Assembly (NCBI GenBank): GCA_947452555.1
Contig: CANGDH010000001.1
Coordinates: forward strand, 1-64,000
Source: Bacteroidota bacterium
GTDB taxonomy: Bacteria; Bacteroidota; Bacteroidia; Chitinophagales; Chitinophagaceae
DNA length: 64,000 nt
Direction: 5' to 3'
In this document: one piece after another, positions 27,484 to 35,442 of the stretch
Layout: each line of letters opens with the position of its first letter
Position numbering within the stretch: the stretch's first letter is position 1
Translations under genes and position numbers: made by a program
Notes under the pieces: generated by a model
Seen by the model: only the letters and a program-made list of their open reading frames with translations
What the model was told of the DNA's origin: nothing
The model's database searches: none

Positions 27484-28095
27484 ATGGATCCTTTTTATTA
27501 TTCTACGATAGAGCAGCCTGCTATGGCTGAATTTAAAGACAGGGGCAGTAAGTTTTTTGCTTATAGTTTCCCTATGACTTCTATAGAAGTGGCAAAAAAA
27601 ACACTAGCTCAATTAAAAAAGGAACACCCAAAGGCGGTACATCATTGTTTGGCATATAGAATTGGAGTGAATGGCAGCACGTTTAGAGTGTCTGACGACG
27701 GCGAACCTTCTGGGTCTGCAGGACGGCCTATTTTGGGTCAAATAGACAGTAAACAGCTAACCAATATAATGGTAGTGGTGGTGCGTTATTTTGGTGGCAG
27801 TTTATTAGGGGTGCCAGGTTTAATTAATGCATATAAGACAGCCACTTCTTTAGCATTACAATTATCTCCAATTATTCAGAAAGCAGTTGAAGTTGCGTAT
27901 GAAATTAATTTCGATTACCATCAAATGAATGAAGTCATGATGGTAATTAAACAATTCAATTGTTCGGTGGTGGAGCAATCTGCCCAATTATTTGTAGCAC
28001 TCAAAGTGGGAGTCCCTAAAAACAGACTAGAAGAAGTTTTAAATAAATTAAATGATATGCAAGGAGTTACATATAAAACAACATTAATCGTATAG
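27484..28095 (+). CDS. YigZ/IMPACT family protein
   Basis: A 203-residue protein with the UPF0029 N-terminal domain: SKFFAYSFPM, HHCLAYRIG, SDDGEPSGSAGRPIL and VVVRYFGGSLLGVPGLINAYKTA. A C-terminal EF-G-like domain follows. The family is widespread and linked to translation or to peptide turnover, but the biochemical role is not settled. Confidence 0.92.
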   Translation: MDPFYYSTIEQPAMAEFKDRGSKFFAYSFPMTSIEVAKKTLAQLKKEHPKAVHHCLAYRIGVNGSTFRVSDDGEPSGSAGRPILGQIDSKQLTNIMVVVVRYFGGSLLGVPGLINAYKTATSLALQLSPIIQKAVEVAYEINFDYHQMNEVMMVIKQFNCSVVEQSAQLFVALKVGVPKNRLEEVLNKLNDMQGVTYKTTLIV

Positions 28096-28112
28096 TGCCG
28101 GTTGATTTGTTT

Positions 28113-28958
28113 TTAGTACTTATAAAAACCTGCTCCCGTTTTAATTCCTAATTTGCCTTCAGTAACCATTTGAACTAATAAAGGCGCGGGTGCATATTTT
28201 GAATTGTCAAATCCTTCTTTCATAATATCTAGAATATTCTTACATACATCAAGTCCAATATAGTCGGCTAATTGCAATGGTCCCATTGGATGTGCCATCC
28301 CTAGTTTCATAATTTGATCAATGGTATTTGCATCACTTACTCCTTCTGATAAAGCAATGATTGCTTCATTAATCATTGGCATTAAAATTCTATTAGCAAT
28401 AAATCCAGGAAAGTCTTTCACAACGCAAGGGATTTTATTAATAGCTTCTGTAAGCTTAACAATAGTTTCTGTAACGGCTGGGCTAGTTTGACTTCCGTTA
28501 ATAATTTCAACTAATTTCATTACAGGAACGGGATTCATGAAATGCATTCCAATAACTTTTTCCGGACGTGTTGTGACAGCGCCTAATTGTGTAATACTAA
28601 TGGATGAAGTATTGCTTGCTAAAATACAATTAACAGGAGCAAACTGATCAATTAAAGTAAAAATTTTCTTTTTTATTTCGCTATTTTCTGTAGCAGCTTC
28701 TACAATTAGGTCTGCGTTTGCCACCCCTAATTCAATACTTTCAAAAATGCTAATATTGTTTAAGGTATTAGTTTTAGTTGACTCGTCAATAGTTCCTTTG
28801 CTTAATTGACGTTCTAGATTTTTTTGAATAGTTTGTAATGCCTTTTCTAAGGCAATATTTTGTGTATCAATCAAATGAACCTTAAATCCTTTTTGTGCAA
28901 ACACATGTGCTATGCCATTTCCCATTGTGCCTGCTCCAATTACTGCTATAAGATTCAT
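28113..28958 (-). CDS. 3-hydroxyacyl-CoA dehydrogenase (3-hydroxybutyryl-CoA type)
   Basis: A 281-residue NAD-dependent dehydrogenase. The Rossmann motif is IGAGTMGNGIAHVFA near the N-terminus; ASNTSSISI and GMHFMNPVPVMKLVE contain the catalytic Ser/His, with Glu in VEII. The C-terminal domain holds GFIANRILMPMINEA. The start is put at 28958, one base after the stop of the upstream gene, since the longer frame runs into that gene. It interconverts acetoacetyl- and 3-hydroxybutyryl-CoA. Confidence 0.93.
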   Translation of the reverse strand: MNLIAVIGAGTMGNGIAHVFAQKGFKVHLIDTQNIALEKALQTIQKNLERQLSKGTIDESTKTNTLNNISIFESIELGVANADLIVEAATENSEIKKKIFTLIDQFAPVNCILASNTSSISITQLGAVTTRPEKVIGMHFMNPVPVMKLVEIINGSQTSPAVTETIVKLTEAINKIPCVVKDFPGFIANRILMPMINEAIIALSEGVSDANTIDQIMKLGMAHPMGPLQLADYIGLDVCKNILDIMKEGFDNSKYAPAPLLVQMVTEGKLGIKTGAGFYKY

Positions 28959-28959
28959 T

Positions 28960-29625
28960 TTAATTTTTTTTTGATTTGTAATCTCCGCGCTTCCAAGAAT
29001 TAATAAAGCTTCTCCAAGCACTTGGATTTAAAATATTCATTGGAGGTAATTGACCTGAATAATAATACTTTGACGCTTGTTGACTTAAAGAAGCATTCAC
29101 TGCTTCTTTTCCGTCATAAGGTAAACTAGAAAGGATAATTCTTTTTTGGCTCATACTTGTATTTTTTCGAGCGGTTTCATACATATCATCATCCACCTTG
29201 GCATTTGCAAAATCTCGTTCAAATTGAGCTCTTGTGGGCCTTGGTTTTAAAATAGTAGCTGGTAGAAAATTAGTATCATTTACCATTAATTGTATAACAC
29301 TATATTGGTTACCTTCCAAATTCGCTGGAATTTGAATTACCCTGTCTTTAAAACCTACGCAAGAGAATGTGATACGTTCCCCTTTATTTACTGCGATGGA
29401 GAAAACGCCGTCATTATTAGTAATGGTTCCTCTGCCCTTATTATTAACTACAATGCTAGCGTATGGGATCGCTTTTAAACTATCTGCTGTCATGATAACA
29501 CCAAACAATTGCACAACGGAATCTCTGTATTCATTAGGTACATTAGTGGTCACTTGTGCCAATAACGGTGCACTTGACATTATTAAGTATAAACAAATAA
29601 ATCCCCCTATTAATTGCTTTTTCAT
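28960..29625 (-). CDS. Secreted protein with carboxypeptidase-regulatory-like domain
   Basis: A 221-residue protein with a signal peptide (residues 1-24, ending LLAQ). Residues 38-110 have the CarbopepD_reg-like beta-sandwich pattern: LFGVIMTADSLKAIPYASIVV, GTITNNDGVFSI and ITFSCVGFKDRVIQI. The rest (TRAQFERDFANAKVDDDM onward) is helical and unassigned. Such proteins are periplasmic or outer-membrane associated. The dehydrogenase gene follows one base downstream, so they are co-transcribed, though no functional link is evident. Confidence 0.8.
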   Translation of the reverse strand: MKKQLIGGFICLYLIMSSAPLLAQVTTNVPNEYRDSVVQLFGVIMTADSLKAIPYASIVVNNKGRGTITNNDGVFSIAVNKGERITFSCVGFKDRVIQIPANLEGNQYSVIQLMVNDTNFLPATILKPRPTRAQFERDFANAKVDDDMYETARKNTSMSQKRIILSSLPYDGKEAVNASLSQQASKYYYSGQLPPMNILNPSAWRSFINSWKRGDYKSKKN

Positions 29626-29715
29626 GTTATTACAAAATTAAGTACCAAAGACTAAAAAACGTAGATAAAACCTATAATCCTTGATTTATTTGGACAAAAT
29701 AAGCGCAATGAACGT

Positions 29716-29723
29716 TAACTTTG
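29716..29723 (+). promoter_or_regulatory. -7 element TAACTTTG of the mrp-cmk unit
   Basis: A perfect TAnnTTTG element 34 nt before the Mrp gene start. A TTTG at 29689-29692 could serve as -33, with spacing a little long (23 nt). Confidence 0.5.
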
Positions 29724-29757
29724 CCAAGCTTTAATTTTTTTAACAAAAACTTCCAAA

Positions 29758-30849
29758 ATGACAGAGGTAGAAATCCTAAAAGCACTTAGTAATGTGCAAG
29801 AACCAGATTTAGGCAAAGACTTAGTGACATTGAATATGATCAAAGACGTTGTCATTAATGGGGACGAAGTTAGTTTTACAATTGTTTTAACGACTCCTGC
29901 TTGTCCTATGAAGGATTTGATGAAAAATGCATCTGTAAATGCGATTAAGTTATTAGTGAATAAGGCTGCAATAGTTACAGTTAATTTCACTTCAAATACA
30001 ACAAGTTTAAGAAAAGACGAAAAGACAGTATTGTCTAAAGTTAAAAATATTATTGCGGTAGTGAGTGGGAAAGGCGGTGTTGGTAAAAGTACTGTGTCAG
30101 CTAATTTGGCTTTAGCATTAGCTGCAGGTGGCGCCAAAGTGGGTTTAATGGATGCAGATATTTATGGGCCAAGTGTACCAATTATGTTTGGCGTAAGAGG
30201 ACAAAGACCTTTAATGAAAGATGCTGCAGGAGAAGGTATTATATTACCACTTGAAAAATATGGAATTCGATTAATGAGTATTGGTTTATTAGTGGATGAA
30301 AAAGATGCGGTAGTTTGGAGAGGCCCTATGGCAAGTAGCGCAATTAGACAATTCATTACAGACGTGGATTGGGATGAACTAGATTATCTAGTAATTGATA
30401 TGCCACCAGGAACTGGAGACATTCATTTAACTATTATGCAAACAGTTCCAGTAACTGGTGTTGTAATTGTTACTACTCCACAAACAGTTGCTTTAGCTGA
30501 TGCGAAGAAAGCGATTGCTATGTTTGGTCAAGCAAATGTAAATGTTCCCATTATTGGATTGATAGAGAATATGGCTTATTTCACTCCTGCGGAATTGCCT
30601 GAAAATAAATATTACCTATTTGGAAAAGACGGAGGTAAACATTTAGCAGATGAGTATGATTTACCTTTTCTAGGACAAATACCTCTAATACAGTCAATAA
30701 GAGAAGGAGGGGACTTGGGTGTACCTGCAATGGTTGGGAATGACGAGATAACAAAATTTGCTTTTACCAACGTGGTTTCAAATGCGGTGAGACAAATTGC
30801 CATTCGTAATGCAAATCTTCCTAAAACACAAACAATTAATGTAGGGTAG
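29758..30849 (+). CDS. Mrp/NBP35 family iron-sulfur carrier ATPase
   Basis: A 363-residue P-loop ATPase. Residues 1-80 are a DUF59/MIP18-like domain with Cys49 in TTPACPMKD. The deviant Walker A SGKGGVGKST (103-112), DADIYGPS and DMPPGTGD follow. The CxxC pair that bridges an Fe-S cluster between subunits in E. coli Mrp/ApbC is not there; the matching place reads ENMAYFTPAELPENKYY. It still probably helps Fe-S protein maturation, but by a different cluster-binding mode or with a partner (inference). cmk follows 2 nt later. Confidence 0.92.
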   Translation: MTEVEILKALSNVQEPDLGKDLVTLNMIKDVVINGDEVSFTIVLTTPACPMKDLMKNASVNAIKLLVNKAAIVTVNFTSNTTSLRKDEKTVLSKVKNIIAVVSGKGGVGKSTVSANLALALAAGGAKVGLMDADIYGPSVPIMFGVRGQRPLMKDAAGEGIILPLEKYGIRLMSIGLLVDEKDAVVWRGPMASSAIRQFITDVDWDELDYLVIDMPPGTGDIHLTIMQTVPVTGVVIVTTPQTVALADAKKAIAMFGQANVNVPIIGLIENMAYFTPAELPENKYYLFGKDGGKHLADEYDLPFLGQIPLIQSIREGGDLGVPAMVGNDEITKFAFTNVVSNAVRQIAIRNANLPKTQTINVG

Positions 30850-30851
30850 TC

Positions 30852-31529
30852 ATGTCGAAAAAAATTATAATCGCAATCGATGGATTTTCTTCTTGTGGAA
30901 AAAGTACTTTAGCAAAAGCTTTAGCAACCGCATTGTCTTATGTTTTTATAGATACTGGTGCTATGTACCGTGCCATTGCGTTATACTTTTTAAGAAATAA
31001 CATTGACTTTAATAAGGAGGAAGCTATTATAAAAGCATTGTCTCAAATTAAATTACATTTTCAATTTAATCCAAGTACAGGTAAGAGTGATATGTATTTA
31101 AATGATGAAAATGTGGAGCAAGCAATTCGTGAAATGTATGTAAGCTCAAAAGTTAGTGAAGTTGCTGCTTTGGCGGCAGTTAGAGACTTCGCAGTAGCAC
31201 AGCAACAAGCAATGGGTACTACAAAAGGCATTGTGATGGATGGTCGAGATATTGGAACAGTTGTATTCCCAAATGCAGAATTGAAGATATTTGTTACCGC
31301 AGCCGCTGCGATCAGAACAGAAAGACGATATTTGGAATTAATGGCAAAAGACCCTGAGATTAGTAAAGAATCGGTTGCTGAAAATTTAGCCCATAGGGAT
31401 CTGATTGATAGTACACGTGAGCACAGCCCATTAAGACAAGCCGAAGATGCGGTTGTTCTTGATAATTCGAACATGGATCAATCGGAACAATTCGAGTTAG
31501 CTTTAAAATGGGCTAAAGCATTAATTTAA
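30852..31529 (+). CDS. cmk: Cytidylate kinase
   Basis: A 225-residue nucleoside monophosphate kinase for CMP/dCMP. The P-loop is IDGFSSCGKSTLAK, followed by FIDTGAMYRA, VVMDGRDIGTVVFPNA-type motif and the C-terminal SPLRQAEDAVVLDNS. Length is normal. Its last 9 bases overlap the convergent ispH gene. Confidence 0.96.
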   Translation: MSKKIIIAIDGFSSCGKSTLAKALATALSYVFIDTGAMYRAIALYFLRNNIDFNKEEAIIKALSQIKLHFQFNPSTGKSDMYLNDENVEQAIREMYVSSKVSEVAALAAVRDFAVAQQQAMGTTKGIVMDGRDIGTVVFPNAELKIFVTAAAAIRTERRYLELMAKDPEISKESVAENLAHRDLIDSTREHSPLRQAEDAVVLDNSNMDQSEQFELALKWAKALI

Positions 31530-32753
31530 TTCAGTCTCCCATTTTAAAGTAAGTGCTTCTAAGCCGTCTTCCACTTTATAAAAGGAAGCTATTTTGTAAA
31601 TCACTTCTTCTACCACTGCGTCCGGACAACTAGCTCCACTTGTCATGAGTATTGTAACAGGGGACTTGGCTGGCAAGTAATTGTCTACAATTTCTGATTG
31701 TTTATCCTTCCAATTTGTTTTCTGTATTTGATATTGATTGAAAATTTTACTAGCATCATCAATAAAATAAGTAGGTAGTTTTCGCTCGCAAAGTTCAACC
31801 AAATGTGAGCTGTTGCTACTATTCTTGCCACCCATAACAATAGCCAAGTCTGCTTGAGTTTCTAATAGGCCTAATACAGCAGACTGATTGTCATTTGTTG
31901 CATAACAAAGCGTGTCACGCGTATCAGCAAAATGAGCACTTAAATTAGTAATACCATATTTTTCAATAATTATTTTCTTTAAATAATCAGAGATTGCTTG
32001 CGTATCGCTAGCCAACTGCGTAGTTTGATTTACAACACCAATTTTTAGTAAATGAGTGGCTGGATCAAATTCTGAAGAATATCTACCTTTAAATAAAGTA
32101 TCAAAATCAGACAATGGCAAATCGCCGGAAATTATTTTCCCCAATAAAACGGTATCGTTCATGTCGTTTAAAATAAGGGTAGGGGTATTGGAAGCTGCAT
32201 GAGAAAAAGTAGCTCTTGTTTCTTCGTGTTTTGGTTTTCCATGTATAATAATGGAGTAGCCTTTTTTTGCAATTTGCTCACTTCTATTCCAAACCTTTTC
32301 AACAAAAGGACAGGTAGTATTGTATTTCTGAATGTTAATTCCCTTTGCTTGTATTTTGGCTTCTAATTCTAAAGTTGTTCCAAAGGCGGGGATCATTACA
32401 ACGTCGTCCGAATTCAGGGTACTTAATGGAATTAGCTCATTGCCATTAGTGTCATGTAAAAATCGCACTCCTTTTTTAGTAAGATCTGCATTTACTTGTG
32501 GGTTATGAATCATTTCACTCAATAAAAAGATCCTTTTCCCTTTATTTTCCTCTATTGTTTTGTAGGCGATATTTATAGCATTTTCCACCCCATAGCAAAA
32601 CCCAAAATGCCTTGCTAGGTATATCTTTATTGGACCAAGGTCTAATAAGGTAGGCGAAAAATCTTTTTTTAATTTATCATTTTCCTTGCGCTTGAGTTTA
32701 ATAGCGGTAATTAATCTACTTCTATAACCAGCAGGGACTTCGAAATGTTTCAT
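31521..32753 (-). CDS. ispH: 4-hydroxy-3-methylbut-2-enyl diphosphate reductase
   Basis: A 410-residue 4Fe-4S enzyme for the last step of the MEP isoprenoid pathway. The three cluster Cys are in GFCYGVENAI, TTCPFVEKVW and SGASCPDAVVEEVI. It is longer than E. coli IspH (316) owing to about 40 extra N-terminal residues and an internal insert (SGDLPLSDFDTLFKGRYSS), a shape usual in Bacteroidota. I start at 32753: the TTG further upstream lies inside a TACTTTTG -7 element. It is convergent with cmk. Confidence 0.93.
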   Translation of the reverse strand: MKHFEVPAGYRSRLITAIKLKRKENDKLKKDFSPTLLDLGPIKIYLARHFGFCYGVENAINIAYKTIEENKGKRIFLLSEMIHNPQVNADLTKKGVRFLHDTNGNELIPLSTLNSDDVVMIPAFGTTLELEAKIQAKGINIQKYNTTCPFVEKVWNRSEQIAKKGYSIIIHGKPKHEETRATFSHAASNTPTLILNDMNDTVLLGKIISGDLPLSDFDTLFKGRYSSEFDPATHLLKIGVVNQTTQLASDTQAISDYLKKIIIEKYGITNLSAHFADTRDTLCYATNDNQSAVLGLLETQADLAIVMGGKNSSNSSHLVELCERKLPTYFIDDASKIFNQYQIQKTNWKDKQSEIVDNYLPAKSPVTILMTSGASCPDAVVEEVIYKIASFYKVEDGLEALTLKWETELN

Positions 32754-32780
32754 CGGTTGACATTTATTGAGTAACAAGGG

Positions 32781-32788
32781 CAAAAGTA
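32781..32788 (-). promoter_or_regulatory. ispH: -7 element TACTTTTG of ispH
   Basis: A perfect TAnnTTTG on the minus strand, 27 nt before the ATG at 32753. It decides against a longer IspH starting at 32783. Confidence 0.5.
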
Positions 32789-32831
32789 CATAGTTTATTG
32801 TATAAATATGCAGTTAGTAGGCTGTGTAACT

Positions 32832-32839
32832 TATCTTTG
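32832..32839 (+). promoter_or_regulatory. -7 element TATCTTTG of the ABC-F gene
   Basis: A perfect TAnnTTTG element ends 4 nt before the ATG at 32844, again a near-leaderless layout. It also argues against a longer reading frame from 32808. Confidence 0.5.
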
Positions 32840-32843
32840 CGCC

Positions 32844-34772
32844 ATGCATTATGTATCAGTAGAAAATTTGACCAAAAGTTATGGCATTACGCCCCTGTTT
32901 AAAGGCATCAGTTTCAACATCAATGAAGGGGATCGCATTGCCTTGGTCGCAAGAAATGGAGTGGGAAAAAGCACTCTTTTACGTATTCTTTCGGGAACCG
33001 AAGTCCCAGATTCAGGTACTGCTAAATTACACAAAGACGTTCATTTGGTATTGTTCGAACAAGACCCAAAGTTTATCGAAACAGCATCTGTGACACAGAA
33101 CTTGTTTAATCAGGCGCATCCCATAATGAAAGCAATTAGTAATTATGAGATGGCAATGGAAACGGAAGACGAGAATTTGATTACAGATGCCATTATGGAG
33201 ATGGAGGAAAATAATGCATGGGATTTTGAATCCAAAGTAAAAACTATTTTAACGCAGTTAAATATTCATCACTTAGAACAGCCGGTGTCTAAATTAAGTG
33301 GAGGTCAACGCAAGCGCGTTTCATTAGCTAAAACTTTGATTCAAATCGGGTTTGAACCGAAGCATGTTTTGTTATTAATGGATGAGCCAACGAATCACCT
33401 GGATTTAAATATGATTGAGTGGTTAGAGAATTATTTAATGCAAGAAAAAGTAACTTTATTACTTGTGTCGCATGATAGATATTTCTTAGAGTCGGTAACA
33501 GATGAAATCTGGGAATTAGAAAGAGAAAATTTGTACACTTATAAAGGGGATTACGAAAATTACTTAGAAAAGAAAGCTGCAAGGATTGAATCCGAATTGG
33601 CGAGTATAGATAAAGCAAAAAATACTTTTAGAAAGGAATTGGAATGGATGCGTAAGCAGCCAAAAGCAAGAACAACAAAAAGCAAGAGTAGACAAGATAA
33701 TTTTTACGAAGTAGAAGCAAAAGCAAAGCAAAAAATAGACGAAAGTAATTTGCAATTGGATATGAAGATGACGCGTTTGGGCGGAAAAATTATTGAGGCG
33801 AAGAAAGTGTATAAATCATATGGGGACTTGGTAGTGTTAAAGGGGTTTGATTATACATTCAGCAAGGGAGAGCGAATTGGCATAGTGGGGAAAAATGGAG
33901 TAGGTAAGTCAACGTTCTTACAAATATTACAAGGGCTCACGGAACCAGATAGTGGTAAAATTAATGTAGGAGAAACAATTGTCTTTGGTCATTTTTCGCA
34001 AGAGGGATTGACGTATAAAAAAGATATGCGTGTTATTGAATATTTGAAATTATTTGCAGAGAATTTTCCTTTAGCTAGTGGGGGGTCATTAAGCGCCACT
34101 CAGTTTCTTGAATTATTCCTATTTACTCCAGACAAGCAATACACCTATTTGAGTGCATTGAGTGGAGGGGAGAAAAAGCGTTTACAATTATTAACTATAT
34201 TATTTAAAAATCCTAATTTCTTAATTCTGGATGAGCCTACTAACGACTTGGATTTGCCAACATTAGCAGTCTTAGAACAATTCTTGATTGATTTTGCAGG
34301 TTGTGTTTTATTAGTATCGCATGATAGATATTTTATGGACAAATTAGTTGACCATCTATTTATTTTTGAAGGCGACGGAGTTATTAGAGATTATCCAGGA
34401 AACTATACACAATTTAGAATTTTAGAAAAATCAAAAGCTAGCTTAAGTTCAGTTAGTTCTGATATTACAACGCAGAAAACGCATGACGCTCCAGTGGTAA
34501 AGGAAGCAAAGGAGGCAATTGAAGTTGTAGAAAAAATAATTACTCTGGCAAAACCTGCCGAAAAAATGACGTATAAAGAAAAGTTAGAATTAGAAACACT
34601 TAATAAGACAATGCCGGAATTAGAAATTAAAAAGGAGAAATTAGCAACACAGTTAAATGATCCTAATTTAAAATACAATGAGATAAAAGAGGTAAGTGAT
34701 CAGTTAACAAATTTAAATAAGGAATTGGAAGTCGCGGAATTAAGATGGCTGGAATTAAGTGAGAAGCAATAG
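32844..34772 (+). CDS. ABC-F family ATPase (Uup-like)
   Basis: A 642-residue soluble protein with two ABC domains in tandem. Walker A motifs are ARNGVGKST and GKNGVGKST; the signatures are LSGGQRKR and LSGGEKKR; Walker B parts end LLMDEPTNHLDL and LILDEPTNDLDL. The linker between domains (about 235-310) is basic and coiled, and a C-terminal coiled coil (about 560-642) is rich in Lys and Glu, as in Uup. No membrane segments. ABC-F proteins act on ribosomes or on branched DNA. The start at 32844 fits the -7 element and the conserved MHYVSVENL. Confidence 0.92.
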   Translation: MHYVSVENLTKSYGITPLFKGISFNINEGDRIALVARNGVGKSTLLRILSGTEVPDSGTAKLHKDVHLVLFEQDPKFIETASVTQNLFNQAHPIMKAISNYEMAMETEDENLITDAIMEMEENNAWDFESKVKTILTQLNIHHLEQPVSKLSGGQRKRVSLAKTLIQIGFEPKHVLLLMDEPTNHLDLNMIEWLENYLMQEKVTLLLVSHDRYFLESVTDEIWELERENLYTYKGDYENYLEKKAARIESELASIDKAKNTFRKELEWMRKQPKARTTKSKSRQDNFYEVEAKAKQKIDESNLQLDMKMTRLGGKIIEAKKVYKSYGDLVVLKGFDYTFSKGERIGIVGKNGVGKSTFLQILQGLTEPDSGKINVGETIVFGHFSQEGLTYKKDMRVIEYLKLFAENFPLASGGSLSATQFLELFLFTPDKQYTYLSALSGGEKKRLQLLTILFKNPNFLILDEPTNDLDLPTLAVLEQFLIDFAGCVLLVSHDRYFMDKLVDHLFIFEGDGVIRDYPGNYTQFRILEKSKASLSSVSSDITTQKTHDAPVVKEAKEAIEVVEKIITLAKPAEKMTYKEKLELETLNKTMPELEIKKEKLATQLNDPNLKYNEIKEVSDQLTNLNKELEVAELRWLELSEKQ

Positions 34773-34782
34773 TTTAATATAA

Positions 34783-34819
34783 AAATGAGGCCCAAGTGTC
34801 TTTTAAATGAGGCCTAAGT
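34783..34819. repeat. Imperfect 15-bp direct repeat
   Basis: AAATGAGGCCCAAGT (34783-34797) and AAATGAGGCCTAAGT (34805-34819) differ at one base and are 22 bp apart. They lie just after the ABC-F stop codon. Role unknown. Confidence 0.7.
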
Positions 34820-34860
34820 ATTATTAAGCGCATAATATTAGTTTATAAATTAGTTTAAGA

Positions 34861-34884
34861 TTTAAAAATACCCCCGTTTTTAAA
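34861..34884. promoter_or_regulatory. Inverted repeat upstream of the HTH regulator
   Basis: TTTAAAAA (34861-34868) and TTTTTAAA (34877-34884) flank TACCCCCG, 29 nt before the start of the HTH gene. It could be an operator for autoregulation; AT-rich inverted repeats of this length can also occur by chance here. Confidence 0.3.
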
Positions 34885-34912
34885 CTCGATTTCCTAATTA
34901 AAACTAATTAAT

Positions 34913-35341
34913 ATGAAACCAATCGAGCGTATTGCAATGTATTTGCATTTCAAGTCAATTACTCCACATGCTTTTGAAAAAAAAATCAAACTATCGAATG
35001 GGTATTTTTCGAAGCAATTCAGAAACAAAGGTTCTGTAGGTTCTGATATCTTGATCAAGATACATGAACTTTATAAGGACATTGACATCATGTGGGTACT
35101 CACAGGAGAAGGTCAAATGTTGAAAGATATTTCCTCGGCAATCAATAATAACATCTCGTCTCAGGTCGACGAATTTTCTTACAAGTATGAAGCGGACAGT
35201 AAGAAGTTTAAAAATTTAGAAGACGATTTAGAGAAATTAAATACTGCAGTAAGGGACAAAGAAAAAATTATATCGCTTTACGAATTCATGATTAATAATA
35301 ATAGTAGTTCAGGTCAGAGTCAAGTTGCCAATATTATTTAA
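34913..35341 (+). CDS. XRE-like HTH regulator with C-terminal coiled coil
   Basis: A 142-residue protein. Residues 3-60 look like a lambda-repressor-type helix-turn-helix: ITPHAFEKKIKLSNGYFSKQFRNKGSVGSD has the turn and recognition helix, followed by ILIKIHELYKDIDIMWVLTGEGQML, a pattern common in phage-derived and housekeeping regulators of Bacteroidota. Residues 88-125 (EADSKKFKNLEDDLEKL) form a probable coiled coil for dimerisation. The target is unknown; an inverted repeat upstream could be its own operator. There are no phage genes around it. Confidence 0.72.
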   Translation: MKPIERIAMYLHFKSITPHAFEKKIKLSNGYFSKQFRNKGSVGSDILIKIHELYKDIDIMWVLTGEGQMLKDISSAINNNISSQVDEFSYKYEADSKKFKNLEDDLEKLNTAVRDKEKIISLYEFMINNNSSSGQSQVANII

Positions 35342-35345
35342 AATA

Positions 35346-35385
35346 AGAAAGCCTCCCAATCTTAGAATCATGGGAGGCTTTCTTT
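35346..35385 (+). terminator. Bidirectional terminator between the HTH gene and gcvP
   Basis: AGAAAGCCTCCCA (35346-35358) pairs perfectly with TGGGAGGCTTTCT (35371-35383) around a 12-nt loop. T-rich sequence follows on both strands, so it can serve the regulator and gcvP, which converge here. Confidence 0.88.
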
Positions 35386-35442
35386 ATATGTCATTATTAG
35401 TAACTATCAATGGTTTTTTTAGTAAACTAAAAATCGAGCAAA

